DNA of 64,000 nt from Streptomyces sp. CMB-StM0423 (GCF_002847285.1 NZ_CP025407.1:3814501-3878500), one strand, 5' to 3'. Shown: positions 1 to 11,811, numbered from the stretch's first letter. A program made the numbers and translations. The notes: a model not told the origin generated them from the letters alone.

Positions 1-278
1 ACCGGGAGCGGGACCGGATCCGAGGCCGGGGCGGTGGCCGGGCCGGGGTCCGGGGACGCCGCGCACAGCCTGTGGACGGTGGCGGCGACCGTACGGGCCG
101 CGGGGCTGGCCCCGTGCGCGTACGAGGCGGGCGACAGCGACGACCGCTGGGGCTTCGTGCTCGCCGCCCGCCGCCCCCTCGCCCCGACGCTGCCCCCGGC
201 GCGGGCCCGCTGGCGGCGCCGCCGGAGGCGGCGGACCTGGCGCCGTCGACGCTGCTGCACCCGAGGTATCAGCGGTGA
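1..278 (+). pseudogene. Polyamine aminopropyltransferase (spermidine synthase-like), C-terminal end, frameshifted
   Basis: This is the tail of a gene that enters from the left edge. In frame 1 the residues HSLWTVAATVRAAGLAP and then DRWGFVLAARRPL match the segment near the C-terminus of spermidine synthase-like proteins (aromatic-W-[ST] ... L-R-A-A-G-L ... W-G-F-V-L-A). The family's usual ending, S-T-L-x-H-P-R, is also present as STLLHPRYQR, but in frame 3, stopping at the TGA at 276-278. One missing base in the C/G runs around 170-200 would join the two parts. Read as printed, frame 1 continues into an arginine-only shadow sequence to 381. It could be a real inactivating mutation near the very end, which might be tolerated, or a sequencing error in a homopolymer. 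Identity is fairly sure; whether it is truly broken is not. Confidence 0.6.
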
Positions 279-445
279 AAACGGGGCGGGTTGCGGTCGT
301 GCGGGGTCGGTGCCGCGTCGGGTCGGGTGGACTTTCCGCTGGTCGGGGTGGGTGCGGCGGCTTTCGGGGGCGGTGGAGTGACCCGTTCCCCCACCCGCCG
401 CAGAACCCTGTGCCGGGCAGGTTCCCCGTGGGTAGGCTCCGCTCC

Positions 446-1390
446 ATGGAGCGAGAGGTGCACGTACCGCAGCCCGCAGAAACCGTTCGCCGTGCCCTGT
501 CCGACGCCGAGCGGGTCGCCCGCAGCGTCCCCGGGCTGACGCTCGACGAGGACGGGGCGGAGGAGCCGGGCACACTGCGCGGCCGGCTGCGGCTCCGCGT
601 CGCCGGCTCCAGCATCACGTACCGCGGCACGCTGCGGCTGACGCCGGGCGGCCCCTCCGTCGCCGTGGAGGCCGAGGGCGAGGAGTCGCGCGGCAGCGGG
701 TCGGTGACGGCGTCGCTGACCCTGACGCCGCGGGAGGCGACCGAGGAAGGGACGGCCACGCTGCTGTGCACGGGCACGGTGGCGAGCACGGGACGGCTGG
801 CGGCAGTCGAGGCGGCGCAGGCACAGGCGGCGGGCGTACGGCTGCTGGAGCGCTTCGCGGAGAGCCTGGCGGCGGACCTGGAGGCGGAGCCGCTGCCGGA
901 GGTGTCCCCGGAGCCGGGCGGGGAGCAGGCCGGGGAGCCGGAGCACCCCCACGACGCCGTACAGCCGGGCGACGGCACCGATGTCGGGCTCGGCGACGAC
1001 AACGAGCGGGCCATCCCCGGGATCCCGGCCCCCGAGCAGTCCGCCGAGACGCCACCCGGCACGGGCAAGGTCTTCGACGCCGAGGTGCCGCCGCCGTCGC
1101 TCGACCCGCTGGCCGACGACGTGCTGGACGCGCTCTCCGACGAGGAGGAGGACGGGGACGAGCCGGTCGACGACCTGCTGGAGGAGCCGGAGGCCGCGCA
1201 CGCCCGCCGCACGATGATCGGCCGCAGCGCGGAGGAGGTCGACCACGCCCCGCCGCGCGGCCGGTACGCCCCGACCCCGGCCGCGGACTCCCCCGTACAA
1301 GCGGCGGGCCTCCGCTGGCTGGCCCCGGCGGCGGCCCTGGCGGTGGCCACGGCAGTAATCCTGAGCCGAGCCCTACGCCGCCGCCACTGA
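446..1390 (+). CDS. SRPBCC-domain protein with C-terminal membrane anchor
   Basis: The protein has 314 residues. The first ~145 read as an SRPBCC (START-like, CoxG-type) ligand-binding domain: a starting strand EVHVPQPAETVRRAL, a series of strands, then a long helix around residues 115-145. Residues ~150-285 are an acidic, proline-rich, low-complexity linker. The last 25 residues hold one hydrophobic segment (APAAALAVATAVILS) followed by RALRRRH, so the domain is probably tethered to the inner face of the membrane. The ATG at 446 is chosen because recognisable sequence starts there; the in-frame extension upstream to 275 is low-complexity. The ligand is unknown. Confidence 0.8.
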   Translation: MEREVHVPQPAETVRRALSDAERVARSVPGLTLDEDGAEEPGTLRGRLRLRVAGSSITYRGTLRLTPGGPSVAVEAEGEESRGSGSVTASLTLTPREATEEGTATLLCTGTVASTGRLAAVEAAQAQAAGVRLLERFAESLAADLEAEPLPEVSPEPGGEQAGEPEHPHDAVQPGDGTDVGLGDDNERAIPGIPAPEQSAETPPGTGKVFDAEVPPPSLDPLADDVLDALSDEEEDGDEPVDDLLEEPEAAHARRTMIGRSAEEVDHAPPRGRYAPTPAADSPVQAAGLRWLAPAAALAVATAVILSRALRRRH

Positions 1391-1724
1391 CCGCCTCCGG
1401 CGGGGGCGGCAGGCTCTGCCCGGCCGGGTTGACCGGGCGCCGGCCCGGGTCCAGCGCGTTCCTGCCGTACGCGCGGCCCGCGCCGCGGCGCCCGGGTGTG
1501 CGCAGCACCACGGCACGGCGGGCGCGGCACCCGAGCGGACACGCTCGTATCCCCACCGGCTTCGCCGCGCGCGACCGCTCACTGCCCCGCGCCTACGGCC
1601 ACCCGCCCCGGTTCGCGCCCCGCCGCCGCTCCCCCTACGCCCGCTGCCCGCCGCCAGGCGTGCCACGCCGCCGTCCTCGGGTCCCTCGCGGCAGGGTGTC
1701 ACGGGCCTCGTCTAGGCTCGGGGC
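1391..1724. other. Intergenic region, no gene recognised
   Basis: This is 334 bases of very G/C-rich sequence between the SRPBCC gene and the epimerase gene. Short open frames exist on both strands, but they are rich in Arg, Pro and Ala, have no plausible ribosome-binding site and resemble no family I know. I see no tRNA, clear terminator or promoter. Confidence 0.5.
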
Positions 1725-2519
1725 GTGCCCACACGTCTCACCGCCGGTGACGCCGAGTTGACGATGGATCCCCGCAACGGCTGCCGGGTCGCGAGCCTGC
1801 GCGTGGCCGGGACCGAGTTGCTGCGGGCCGGCGATCGCTACGGCTGCTTCCCCATGGTCCCCTTCTGCGGCCGCCTGGAGCTGGGCGAGTTCCGCAACGG
1901 CGGCGTCAAGCACCGGCTCCCCGCCGACGCCCCGCCGCACGCCATCCACGGCACCGGCCGCAACACCGCCTGGCACACCGTGCGCGCCGACGACGCCTCC
2001 GCGGCCTTCTCGTACGACCTCGCCGACCCCTGGCCGTACCCGGGACGCGTGACCCAACTGGTCGAGCTGGAGCCGGACAAGGTGACGCTCACGCTCGCCG
2101 TGGAGACCACCGGCGACTCCTTCCCCGCGCAGGCCGGCTGGCACCCCTGGTTCGTACGCCATCTCTCCGGCGACGGGAACGACCCCGGCGTGCGCATCGA
2201 CTTCGCCGCCGCCTGGCAGGAACAGCGCGGCGAGGACCACCTCCCCACCGGCAAGCGCATCGAGCCGCAGCCCGGCCCGTGGGACGACTGCTTCGGCATG
2301 CCCGACGGCGTCGACGTGACGCTCACCTGGCCCGGCCGGCTGGAGCTGACCGTCACCAGCCGCGCGGAGTGGGTCGTCGTCTACGACGAGCAGCCCGCGG
2401 CCGTCTGCGTGGAGCCGCAGTCCGGCCCGCCCAACGGGCTCAACACCCACCCGCGCCTCGTCACCCCCATCGATCCGCTGGAGGTATCGACCACCTGGGC
2501 GTGGCGCACGCTCGGTTAG
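1725..2519 (+). CDS. Aldose 1-epimerase family protein
   Basis: The protein has 264 residues, a usual length for the short galactose mutarotase-like proteins. Family signatures are HAIHGTGR at about residues 72-79, the position of a catalytic histidine in mutarotases, and GWHPWF at 138-143. The predicted role is interconversion of alpha and beta anomers of a sugar or sugar phosphate in the cytoplasm; the substrate cannot be told. The start is GTG at 1725, where the conserved beta strand begins. pyrE follows after 10 bases, so the two are probably co-transcribed, although no pathway link is evident. Confidence 0.85.
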   Translation: MPTRLTAGDAELTMDPRNGCRVASLRVAGTELLRAGDRYGCFPMVPFCGRLELGEFRNGGVKHRLPADAPPHAIHGTGRNTAWHTVRADDASAAFSYDLADPWPYPGRVTQLVELEPDKVTLTLAVETTGDSFPAQAGWHPWFVRHLSGDGNDPGVRIDFAAAWQEQRGEDHLPTGKRIEPQPGPWDDCFGMPDGVDVTLTWPGRLELTVTSRAEWVVVYDEQPAAVCVEPQSGPPNGLNTHPRLVTPIDPLEVSTTWAWRTLG

Positions 2520-2529
2520 GCTCACCGCC

Positions 2530-3087
2530 ATGAGCGACGCACACGCCGACCTGCTGGGTCAGATCAAGGACAAGGCCGTCGTGCACGGCAAGGTGACCCT
2601 CTCCTCCGGCATCGAGGCCGACTACTACCTGGACCTGCGCCGCATCACCCTGGACGGCTCCGCCGCGCCGCTCGTCGGCCGCGTCATGCTCGATCTGGCC
2701 AAGGACTTCGCGTACGACGCGGTCGGCGGCCTCACCCTCGGCGCCGACCCCATCGCCGACGCCATGCTGCACGCCTCCGCCGCCGCCGGCGACCGCGCGC
2801 GCCCGCTGGACGCCTTCGTCGTACGGAAGGCGAGCAAGACGCACGGCATGCAGCGCCGCATCGAGGGCCCGGACGTCGCGGGCCGCCGGGTGCTGGTCGT
2901 CGAGGACACGTCGACGACGGGCGGTTCGGCGCTGACGGCCGTGGAGGCGGTGCGCGAGGCGGGGGCGGAGGTGGTCGCCGTCGCGACGATCGTGGACCGC
3001 GACACGGGCGCGGCCGAGCGCGTGCGCGACACGGCCGGCGTGCCGTATCTGTACGCCTACGGGCTCGCCGACCTGGGCCTCGGCTGA
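2530..3087 (+). CDS. pyrE: Orotate phosphoribosyltransferase
   Basis: The enzyme makes orotidine 5'-monophosphate from orotate and PRPP in pyrimidine synthesis. It has 185 residues, normal for bacterial PyrE. The PRPP-binding signature VLVVEDTSTTGGS lies at residues 121-133, and the N-terminal part has the typical SSG-x-x-A-DYYLDLR segment (residues 25-37). It follows the epimerase gene closely. A gap of 175 bases separates it from fba, so fba probably has its own promoter. Confidence 0.97.
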   Translation: MSDAHADLLGQIKDKAVVHGKVTLSSGIEADYYLDLRRITLDGSAAPLVGRVMLDLAKDFAYDAVGGLTLGADPIADAMLHASAAAGDRARPLDAFVVRKASKTHGMQRRIEGPDVAGRRVLVVEDTSTTGGSALTAVEAVREAGAEVVAVATIVDRDTGAAERVRDTAGVPYLYAYGLADLGLG

Positions 3088-3262
3088 GCCGAACGGAGCG
3101 CTCCCACGGACCGGCGCGGGGTTATCCACAGGGCCGGGAAGCGCGGGCGGACATCTGGGAGGATGGGGGCACTCCAGGGGCGCCACGGCAACGGAGCCGG
3201 TCGCACTCGTACACGCACTGCAGACACCCGCACACACCCGCACGTCTCCAAGGAGCGGACAG

Positions 3263-4285
3263 ATGCCCATCGCAACCCCCGAGGTCTACAACGAGATGCT
3301 GGACCGGGCGAAGGCAGGCAAGTTCGCCTACCCGGCCATCAACGTCACCTCGTCGCAGACTTTGCACGCCGCGCTGCGCGGCTTCGCCGAGGCCGAGAGC
3401 GACGGGATCGTCCAGATCTCCACAGGCGGCGCCGAGTTCCTGGGCGGGCAGTACAGCAAGGACATGGTCACGGGCGCCGTCGCCCTCGCGGAGTACGCGT
3501 CGATCGTCGCCGCGAAGTACCCGGTCAACGTCGCCCTGCACACCGACCACTGCCCCAAGGGCAAGCTCGACGGGTACGTGCGCCCGCTGCTCGCCGCCTC
3601 CGAGGAGCGCGTCGCCCGCGGGGAGAACCCGCTGTTCCAGTCGCACATGTGGGACGGCTCCGCCGAGACCCTTGCGGACAACCTGTCGATCGCGCAGGAG
3701 CTGCTGCCCCGCGCCGCGGCCGCGAAGATCATCCTGGAGGTCGAGATCACCCCGACCGGCGGCGAGGAGGACGGCGTCACCCACGAGATCAACGACGAGC
3801 TGTACACGACGGTGGACGACGCGCTGCGCACCGCCGAGGCGCTGGGCCTCGGCGAGCAGGGCCGCTACCTGCTGGCGGCGTCCTTCGGCAACGTGCACGG
3901 GGTCTACAAGCCGGGCAACGTCGTGCTCCGTCCCGAGCTGCTGAAGGACCTCCAGGAGGGCGTCGGCGCGAAGTACGGCAAGCAGAGCCCGTTCGACTTC
4001 GTCTTCCACGGCGGCTCCGGCTCCTCCGAGGAGGAGATCGCCACGGCCCTGGAGAACGGCGTGGTCAAGATGAACATCGACACGGACACGCAGTACGCCT
4101 TCACCCGCCCCGTCGCGGCGCACATGTTCCAGAACTACGACGGCGTGCTGAAGGTCGACGGCGAGGTGGGCGACAAGAAGGCGTACGACCCGCGTGCCTG
4201 GGGCAAGGTCGCCGAGGCGTCGATGGCCGAGCGCGTCAGGACCGCGTGCGACCACCTGCGCTCGACGGGCACGAAGCTGAAGTAG
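3263..4285 (+). CDS. fba: Class II fructose-bisphosphate aldolase
   Basis: This glycolytic and gluconeogenic enzyme cleaves fructose 1,6-bisphosphate into dihydroxyacetone phosphate and glyceraldehyde 3-phosphate, using a metal ion. The protein has 340 residues. The metal-site HTDHCPK is at residues 93-99, and the phosphate-binding FHGGSGSS plus the NIDTDTQYAF segment lie in the C-terminal half, as in the long class IIA enzymes of actinomycetes. The ATG at 3263 is preceded by AAGGAGCGG. A strong hairpin follows the stop codon. Confidence 0.97.
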   Translation: MPIATPEVYNEMLDRAKAGKFAYPAINVTSSQTLHAALRGFAEAESDGIVQISTGGAEFLGGQYSKDMVTGAVALAEYASIVAAKYPVNVALHTDHCPKGKLDGYVRPLLAASEERVARGENPLFQSHMWDGSAETLADNLSIAQELLPRAAAAKIILEVEITPTGGEEDGVTHEINDELYTTVDDALRTAEALGLGEQGRYLLAASFGNVHGVYKPGNVVLRPELLKDLQEGVGAKYGKQSPFDFVFHGGSGSSEEEIATALENGVVKMNIDTDTQYAFTRPVAAHMFQNYDGVLKVDGEVGDKKAYDPRAWGKVAEASMAERVRTACDHLRSTGTKLK

Positions 4286-4293
4286 CCCCGCGT

Positions 4294-4333
4294 GGACACC
4301 GCCCCGGCTGCCGGGCCCGGCCGGGGGGTGTCC
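4294..4333 (+). terminator. Hairpin terminator after fba
   Basis: GGACACC (4294-4300) pairs with GGTGTCC (4327-4333), and the inner CCCCGG (4302-4307) pairs with CCGGGG (4321-4326), leaving one bulged G. That makes about 13 base pairs, starting nine bases after the fba stop codon. There is no long T run, which is common for streptomycete terminators. Confidence 0.65.
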
Positions 4334-4426
4334 TTGAGGTGATCGACGCGTGAGGTTTCGCTGAGAAGTGCGTCCGTACCCGCCGCGGCGGTCACCGCCG
4401 CCCGCGGCCATGGCAGGCTGGAACCC

Positions 4427-4840
4427 ATGGCGATTCACGAGAACCTCCTCGGCGGCCCACCCCCCACCTATCTGCCCGAGGACCCGGGGCCGCGCGACCT
4501 GCTCGCGAACGGCGCCGCCCCGTCCGAGGTGGCGGCGAAGTTCCCGGCGTCCTCGCTGGCCTGGGCGCAGCTCGCGGACGAGGCATTCGAGGCCGGCCGC
4601 GCCGTCGAGTCGTACGCGTACGCGCGCACCGGCTACCACCGCGGCCTGGACTCCCTCCGCCGCAGCGGCTGGAAGGGCCAGGGCCCGGTGCCGTGGGAGC
4701 ACGAGCCGAACCGCGGCTTCCTCCGCGCCCTCGCCGCGCTCGCCCGCGCGGCGCAGGCCATCGGGGAGGCCGAGGAGTACGAGCGGTGCAGCACGTTCCT
4801 GCGCGACAGCTCGCCGACCGCCGCGGCCACCCTGTCCTGA
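4427..4840 (+). CDS. DUF3151 family protein
   Basis: The protein has 137 residues. It matches the actinobacterial DUF3151 pattern as I know it: an N-terminal LLGGPPPTYLP segment, then helices containing LAWAQLADEAF and AYARTGYHRGLD, and the tryptophan-containing GWKGQGPVPWEHEPNRGFL. The function of the family is not known. It sits between fba and the kynurenine operon, in its own short transcription unit. Confidence 0.85.
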   Translation: MAIHENLLGGPPPTYLPEDPGPRDLLANGAAPSEVAAKFPASSLAWAQLADEAFEAGRAVESYAYARTGYHRGLDSLRRSGWKGQGPVPWEHEPNRGFLRALAALARAAQAIGEAEEYERCSTFLRDSSPTAAATLS

Positions 4841-5096
4841 AGACGGGCCGAGGGCTGGTCAGGGGCGGGCGAAGGGCTGGGAGAAGAGCGGCCGGGAGCT
4901 GACCGGGGGGCCGCCGCGGGGCCATGCCCGCGCCCGCTCCGCCGGGCCGGCTGCTCTTGCCTCCCGCCGCCGTGCCGCGGATGATGCGAAGTGGGTACGG
5001 CACACCGGATGCGGCCGTACCCGAGGGGACCGGGGCCCTGCTGCCGGCAGGAAGGGGCGGACCGCTACCCGGTGGCTCTTGTGTGGGAGACAGCTC

Positions 5097-6011
5097 ATGG
5101 ACAGCCGTGCTCACGACCCCCTGCCCGCGGAGACCGACGGTCACCAGACCCCGGCCCACCAGCCCGGCGGGCACCACCCCGACGGGGCCCAGCCCGACGG
5201 GCAGCAGCCCCCGAACCTCGACTTCCGGGGCACCACTCCGTACGAGGACTACGTCCAAGCGGACGTCCTCACCCATCTGCAGCACCCGCTCTCCGACGAC
5301 CCCGGCGAGCTGGTCTTCCTGGTGACCACACAGGTCATGGAGCTGTGGTTCACCGTCATCGTCCACGAGTGGGAGACCGCCGCCGAGGCGCTGCGCCGGG
5401 ACGACCTGCCGGTGGCGCTGGCGGCGCTGCGGCGCAGCACGTACGAGCTGCAATCGCTGAACGCCTCCTGGGAGCCGCTGGCGCGGCTCACGCCGCGGCA
5501 GTTCAACTCCTACCGCGCCGCCCTCGGCGAGGGTTCGGGCTTCCAGTCGGCGATGTACCGGCGGATGGAGTTCCTGCTCGGCGAGAAGTCGGCGTCGATG
5601 CTCGTGCCGCACCGCGGCGCCCCGCGGGTGCACGACGAGCTGGAGAAGCAGCTCGGCGAGCCCAGCCTCTACGACGAGGTGCTGCGCTACCTCGACGCCA
5701 AGGGCCACCGCCTCTCCGCCGATGTCCTGGACCGCGACCCGGCGCGGCGGTACGAGCCGAACCCCGAGGTCGAGGCCGCGTGGGCGGCGGTCTACGCGGG
5801 CCCGCAGGACTCCGGTCCGATCAAGCTCGGCGAGGTGCTGACGGACATCGCCGAGCTGGTGGGGCGCTGGCGCAACGACCACCTGGTGGCCACCCGCCGC
5901 GCGATGGGCGGGAAGGTCGGCACGGGCGGCTCTGCGGGGGTGTCGTGGCTGGAGAAGCGCGCGGCGAAGCAGGTGTTCCCCGAGCTGTGGACGGCGCGGA
6001 GCCATGTCTGA
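5097..6011 (+). CDS. kynA: Tryptophan 2,3-dioxygenase
   Basis: This heme enzyme opens the indole ring of L-tryptophan with O2 to give N-formylkynurenine, the first step of the kynurenine route. The protein has 304 residues. Diagnostic segments are FLVTTQVMELWFTVIVHEW (residues 74-92), RQFNSYRAALGEGSGFQS in the middle, and RNDHLVATRRAMG with the heme-ligand histidine region near the C-terminus. The first ~40 residues are a His/Pro/Gly-rich tail that is probably disordered. The ATG at 5097 follows GTGTGGGAGACAGCTC, a fair ribosome-binding site. The stop overlaps the kynureninase start by 8 bases, so the genes are translationally coupled. Confidence 0.96.
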   Translation: MDSRAHDPLPAETDGHQTPAHQPGGHHPDGAQPDGQQPPNLDFRGTTPYEDYVQADVLTHLQHPLSDDPGELVFLVTTQVMELWFTVIVHEWETAAEALRRDDLPVALAALRRSTYELQSLNASWEPLARLTPRQFNSYRAALGEGSGFQSAMYRRMEFLLGEKSASMLVPHRGAPRVHDELEKQLGEPSLYDEVLRYLDAKGHRLSADVLDRDPARRYEPNPEVEAAWAAVYAGPQDSGPIKLGEVLTDIAELVGRWRNDHLVATRRAMGGKVGTGGSAGVSWLEKRAAKQVFPELWTARSHV

Positions 6012-7362
6012 GGCGTACGGGCCGGGGACGGCCCGGGCCGGCGGCGGGGCGGCGGCGGAGTTCGCGGCGCTGGCGGAGCGGGCGGCGGAGCTGGACCTGG
6101 CGGACCCGCTGCGGGCGAAGCGGGCGGAGTTCGTGCTCGACGACGCGGAGCCGCCCGGCGCGGTGCGGTCCGACGGGACGGCGCCCGGTGGGACGCCGCC
6201 CGGCGCGACGGCCTCCGGCGGTCCGCCCGCCGGCCCGCCGGTCGTCTACCTCGACGGCAACTCCCTCGGCGCCCTCCCCGCCGCCGTCCCGGCCCGCGTC
6301 GCGGACGTCGTGGCGCGGGAGTGGGGAGAGCTGCGGATCCGGTCGTGGACGGAGTCCGGCTGGTGGACCGCGCCCGAGCGGATCGGCGACCGGATCGCGC
6401 CGCTGCTGGGCGCCGCGCGGGGGCAGGTGGTCGTCGGCGACTCCACCAGCGTCAACGTCCTCAAGGCCGTCGTCGCCGGGGTGCGCATCGCGCAGTCCGG
6501 CGCGGGGGCGGCCCGGAACGAGGTGCTGGTCGACGCGACGACCTTCCCCACCGACGGCTACGTCGCCGAGTCCGCCGCCCGGCTGACCGGCTGCGCGCTA
6601 CGGGCCGTGGAGCCGCACGAGATCGCCGCCACCGCGGGACCGCGGACCGCCGTCGCGCTCGTCAACCACGTCGACTACCGCACCGGCCGGCTCCACGACC
6701 TGCCCGGCACCACCGCCGCGCTGCACGCGGTCGGCGTGCTCGCCGTGTGGGACCTGTGCCACAGCGCCGGCGCGCTGCCGGTCGGGCTCGACGAGCACGG
6801 GGTGGACCTGGCGGTGGGGTGCACGTACAAGTTCCTCAACGGCGGCCCGGGTTCGCCCGCGTACCTCTACGTACGGCGCGACCTCCAGCCGCGCTTCGAC
6901 TCCCCGCTGCCCGGCTGGAACTCCCACGCCGACCCCTTCGCCATGTCCGCCGGCTACCAGCCGGCGGACGGCTCCGTGCGCGGGCGCGTCGGGACGCCGG
7001 ACATCCTGTCGATGCTGGCGCTGGAGGCGGCGCTGGGGGTGTGGGACGGCGTGGCGATCGAGGCGGTGCGGGAGAAGAGCCTGGCGCTGTCGGACTTCTT
7101 CCTGGAGTGCGTCGCGGCCCTCCCGGGCGGGCCGTCGCTCACGCCGCTGACTCCGCTGCCGCACGCCGAGCGCGGCAGCCAGGTCGCGCTGCGGTGCGCG
7201 GACGCGGAGGCGGTGATGGGCGAGCTGATCGCGCGCGGGGTGGTCGGCGACTTCCGGCCGCCGGATGTGCTCCGTTTCGGCGTGACGCCGCTGTATACCT
7301 CGTTCTCGGACATATACCGCGCTGCCGGAGTGCTGGGAGAGGTGCTGGATGACCGCCGTTGA
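6004..7362 (+). CDS. kynU: Kynureninase
   Basis: This PLP enzyme cleaves kynurenine to anthranilate and alanine. It has 452 residues. The PLP lysine is Lys276 in CTYKFLNGGPG, which is the family signature. YLDGNSLG near residue 80 is the typical start of the fold. An insertion of Gly/Ala/Pro/Thr-rich sequence (about residues 50-78) lengthens the N-terminus compared with the usual ~415 residues. It overlaps both neighbours (8 bases with the dioxygenase, 14 with the hydrolase), so the three make one operon for tryptophan to anthranilate. Confidence 0.96.
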   Translation: MSEAYGPGTARAGGGAAAEFAALAERAAELDLADPLRAKRAEFVLDDAEPPGAVRSDGTAPGGTPPGATASGGPPAGPPVVYLDGNSLGALPAAVPARVADVVAREWGELRIRSWTESGWWTAPERIGDRIAPLLGAARGQVVVGDSTSVNVLKAVVAGVRIAQSGAGAARNEVLVDATTFPTDGYVAESAARLTGCALRAVEPHEIAATAGPRTAVALVNHVDYRTGRLHDLPGTTAALHAVGVLAVWDLCHSAGALPVGLDEHGVDLAVGCTYKFLNGGPGSPAYLYVRRDLQPRFDSPLPGWNSHADPFAMSAGYQPADGSVRGRVGTPDILSMLALEAALGVWDGVAIEAVREKSLALSDFFLECVAALPGGPSLTPLTPLPHAERGSQVALRCADAEAVMGELIARGVVGDFRPPDVLRFGVTPLYTSFSDIYRAAGVLGEVLDDRR

Positions 7363-8107
7363 CGAGCTGGACGACGAGGCCCGCACGCTGTTCGCCCTGA
7401 AGCGGGTCGCGCCCGCCCGCACGCTGGCGTACGGCGACCACCCCTCGCAGGTCGTCGACTTGTACGGGGACGCCTCGGCCCGGCCGGTCGTGGCCCTGCT
7501 GCACGGCGGCTTCTGGCGGGAGCGCTACGACCGCACGTACCTGACCCCGCTGGCGGCGGCGCTGGCGAAGGACCTGAACGGGTGCGTGGCGCTGATCGAG
7601 TACCGGCGCGTGGGCGGTGCGGAGGGCGACGGCGGCGGGGGGTTCCCCGCGACGTTCGACGATCTGCCGCCCGCGCTCGCCGCGCTGCCCGGGGCCGGGC
7701 CCGTGGTGCTCGCCGGGCACTCCGCGGGCGGCCACCTCGCGCTCTGGGCCGCCTCGCGGTGCCCGACCGCCGTCTCCCGCGTCGTCGGCGTCGCCGCGGT
7801 CGCGGACCTGGCCCGCGCCCACGAACTGGGCCTCAGCGACGGCGCCGTCGCCGGGCTCCTCGGCGGCGCCGGGCGGGTGGCGGAGCGGCTTGACGAGACG
7901 GACCCGATGCGGATGCCGGCCCCGACGGCGCCGGTCGTGCTGCTCCACGGCGAGACCGACGCCGACGTACCGGTGGAACTGTCCCGCCGCTACGCCCGCG
8001 CCGTGGGCGCGCGGTTGCTGGAGCTGCCCGGCACGGGCCACTACGCACCCGTCACGCCGGGCACCCGCGCGTACGAGGCGCTGCGCACCGCCCTGACGGA
8101 ACCCTGA
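7349..8107 (+). CDS. Alpha/beta hydrolase, probable kynurenine formamidase
   Basis: The protein has 252 residues with an alpha/beta hydrolase fold. HGGFW (residues 52-56) is the oxyanion-hole motif of the formamidase/esterase group, GHSAGG (123-128) carries the nucleophile Ser125, and HGETDADVP and GTGHYAP supply the Asp and His of the triad. The position at the end of a dioxygenase-kynureninase operon, overlapping kynU by 14 bases, makes N-formylkynurenine hydrolysis its most likely job, since that is the only step otherwise missing. The assignment rests on context; the fold alone would only say hydrolase. Confidence 0.8.
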   Translation: MTAVDELDDEARTLFALKRVAPARTLAYGDHPSQVVDLYGDASARPVVALLHGGFWRERYDRTYLTPLAAALAKDLNGCVALIEYRRVGGAEGDGGGGFPATFDDLPPALAALPGAGPVVLAGHSAGGHLALWAASRCPTAVSRVVGVAAVADLARAHELGLSDGAVAGLLGGAGRVAERLDETDPMRMPAPTAPVVLLHGETDADVPVELSRRYARAVGARLLELPGTGHYAPVTPGTRAYEALRTALTEP

Positions 8108-8204
8108 CCACCGCGCCCGACCGGACGACCCGACCGGGGCGCCCGACCGACGGACCACGCCCGACCGCAGCGCCACACTCGACCCGACCGCGCCCGTCGC
8201 GCCC

Positions 8205-8786
8205 TCAGACCTCCTTCGGCCCCGGGCCGCCCGCGTCGTCGGGACCGTCCTTGCCTTCGCCGCCCTCGTCCGGCTCGTCGCTGTCCAGCTCCTGCTGCAG
8301 CCCCAGCGTCTCCACCAGCCACTTGTCGAACTCGATCGACGCCCGCACCCAGCTCACGGTGCTCGACACGAAGTGCTCCAGCGCCACGCCCGTGCCGATC
8401 AGCATCTGCGCCTCGCCGATGAGCCGGACGGAGCCGTCGTCATGCGTGTGCGTGTAGACCTTGGGCCACAGCGTGCGCCGGTTCCAGTCGTCGATGGCCT
8501 CCAGCAGCTCCGGCTTGTCGTCCAGCGAGTGCTGCCGGTCGTAGAAGGTCCGCACCGAGTAGAGCTGCTGCTCGTCCTCGCCGCGGAACATGAAGTACGT
8601 ACGGAACTGCTCCCACGGCGCCGCGAGGTCCCCCTCCTCGTCGACGACGTACTTCAGCTCCATCTGGTCCAGGAGCTGCTTGACCAGATCCTGGTCGGGC
8701 ACGATGGGCCCCTGCGGGCCGCCGCTGCCGCGGGATTCGGGCTGCTGGCCCCCGAAGTTCGGAATCGAGGACGGGTCGATGCTCAC
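8205..8786 (-). CDS. YbjN domain-containing protein
   Basis: The protein has 193 residues. The central part (about 35-160) reads as a YbjN/type III secretion chaperone-like domain: LVKQLLDQMELKYVVDEEGD, later FMFRGEDEQQLYSVR and LEAIDDWNRRTLWPKVYTH. The C-terminal 25 residues are an acidic Gly/Asp-rich tail. The GTG at 8786 follows GAAGGGAAC and begins the conserved region; the ATG 25 codons upstream gives only Arg/Gly-rich shadow sequence. The exact function is unknown. It lies downstream of clpB in the same direction with 158 bases between. Confidence 0.8.
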   Translation of the reverse strand: MSIDPSSIPNFGGQQPESRGSGGPQGPIVPDQDLVKQLLDQMELKYVVDEEGDLAAPWEQFRTYFMFRGEDEQQLYSVRTFYDRQHSLDDKPELLEAIDDWNRRTLWPKVYTHTHDDGSVRLIGEAQMLIGTGVALEHFVSSTVSWVRASIEFDKWLVETLGLQQELDSDEPDEGGEGKDGPDDAGGPGPKEV

Positions 8787-8945
8787 GTGGGGTTCCCTTC
8801 GAACGGTTCGGCGCCCATCCTCCCCCACCGGGGGCCCGTGCCCGCAACCCGGCGGCGACACCCTGTGGATAACTCGCTGCGCCGGAGCAGCGCGCCGGGC
8901 GGCACCGCCGCCCGGCGCCGGCGAACGGGCCCCGCCCGGCCGCCC

Positions 8946-11552
<2,607 letters not shown>

Positions 11553-11634
11553 TGCTGTGTGCTCCTCCTTGCCGGGGTGCCGATGGGGGTACACCTCGGC
11601 CCGCACTCGGCGTGCCTGAGGCTACGTAAGCTAA

Positions 11635-11655
11635 GTTGAGTCTACTCCACTCAAC
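11635..11655 (-). promoter_or_regulatory. HspR operator (HAIR) upstream of clpB
   Basis: GTTGAGT (11635-11641), spacer CTACTCC, ACTCAAC (11649-11655). This is the known HAIR form CTTGAGT-N7-ACTCAAG with only the outermost base pair changed from C/G to G/C. It is centred about 93 bases upstream of the clpB start. HspR itself is encoded at 19412-19882. Confidence 0.9.
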
Positions 11656-11730
11656 TCCAACCCGGCACCGGCAACCGGCGACCGCGACGCGGCCGCCGAC
11701 CCCTAAGCATGCGCGCAAGAACACGCAAAA

Positions 11731-11768
11731 GCGGTGCCATCGCGGGGTTGCGTCCGCGATGGCACCGC
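11731..11768 (-). terminator. Strong intrinsic terminator of the leftward peptide/Rieske-like unit
   Basis: A perfect 15-base-pair stem (11731-11745 with 11754-11768) has an 8-base loop. Read leftward it is followed by CTTTTGCG. It lies 43 bases after the stop of the 96-residue gene, so it ends that leftward transcript and insulates clpB from it. This supports the two small leftward genes being real. Confidence 0.85.
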
Positions 11769-11811
11769 TGGTGTGCCTTCGGGCGATCTGGACACGGGGG
11801 ATACCGCCCGG

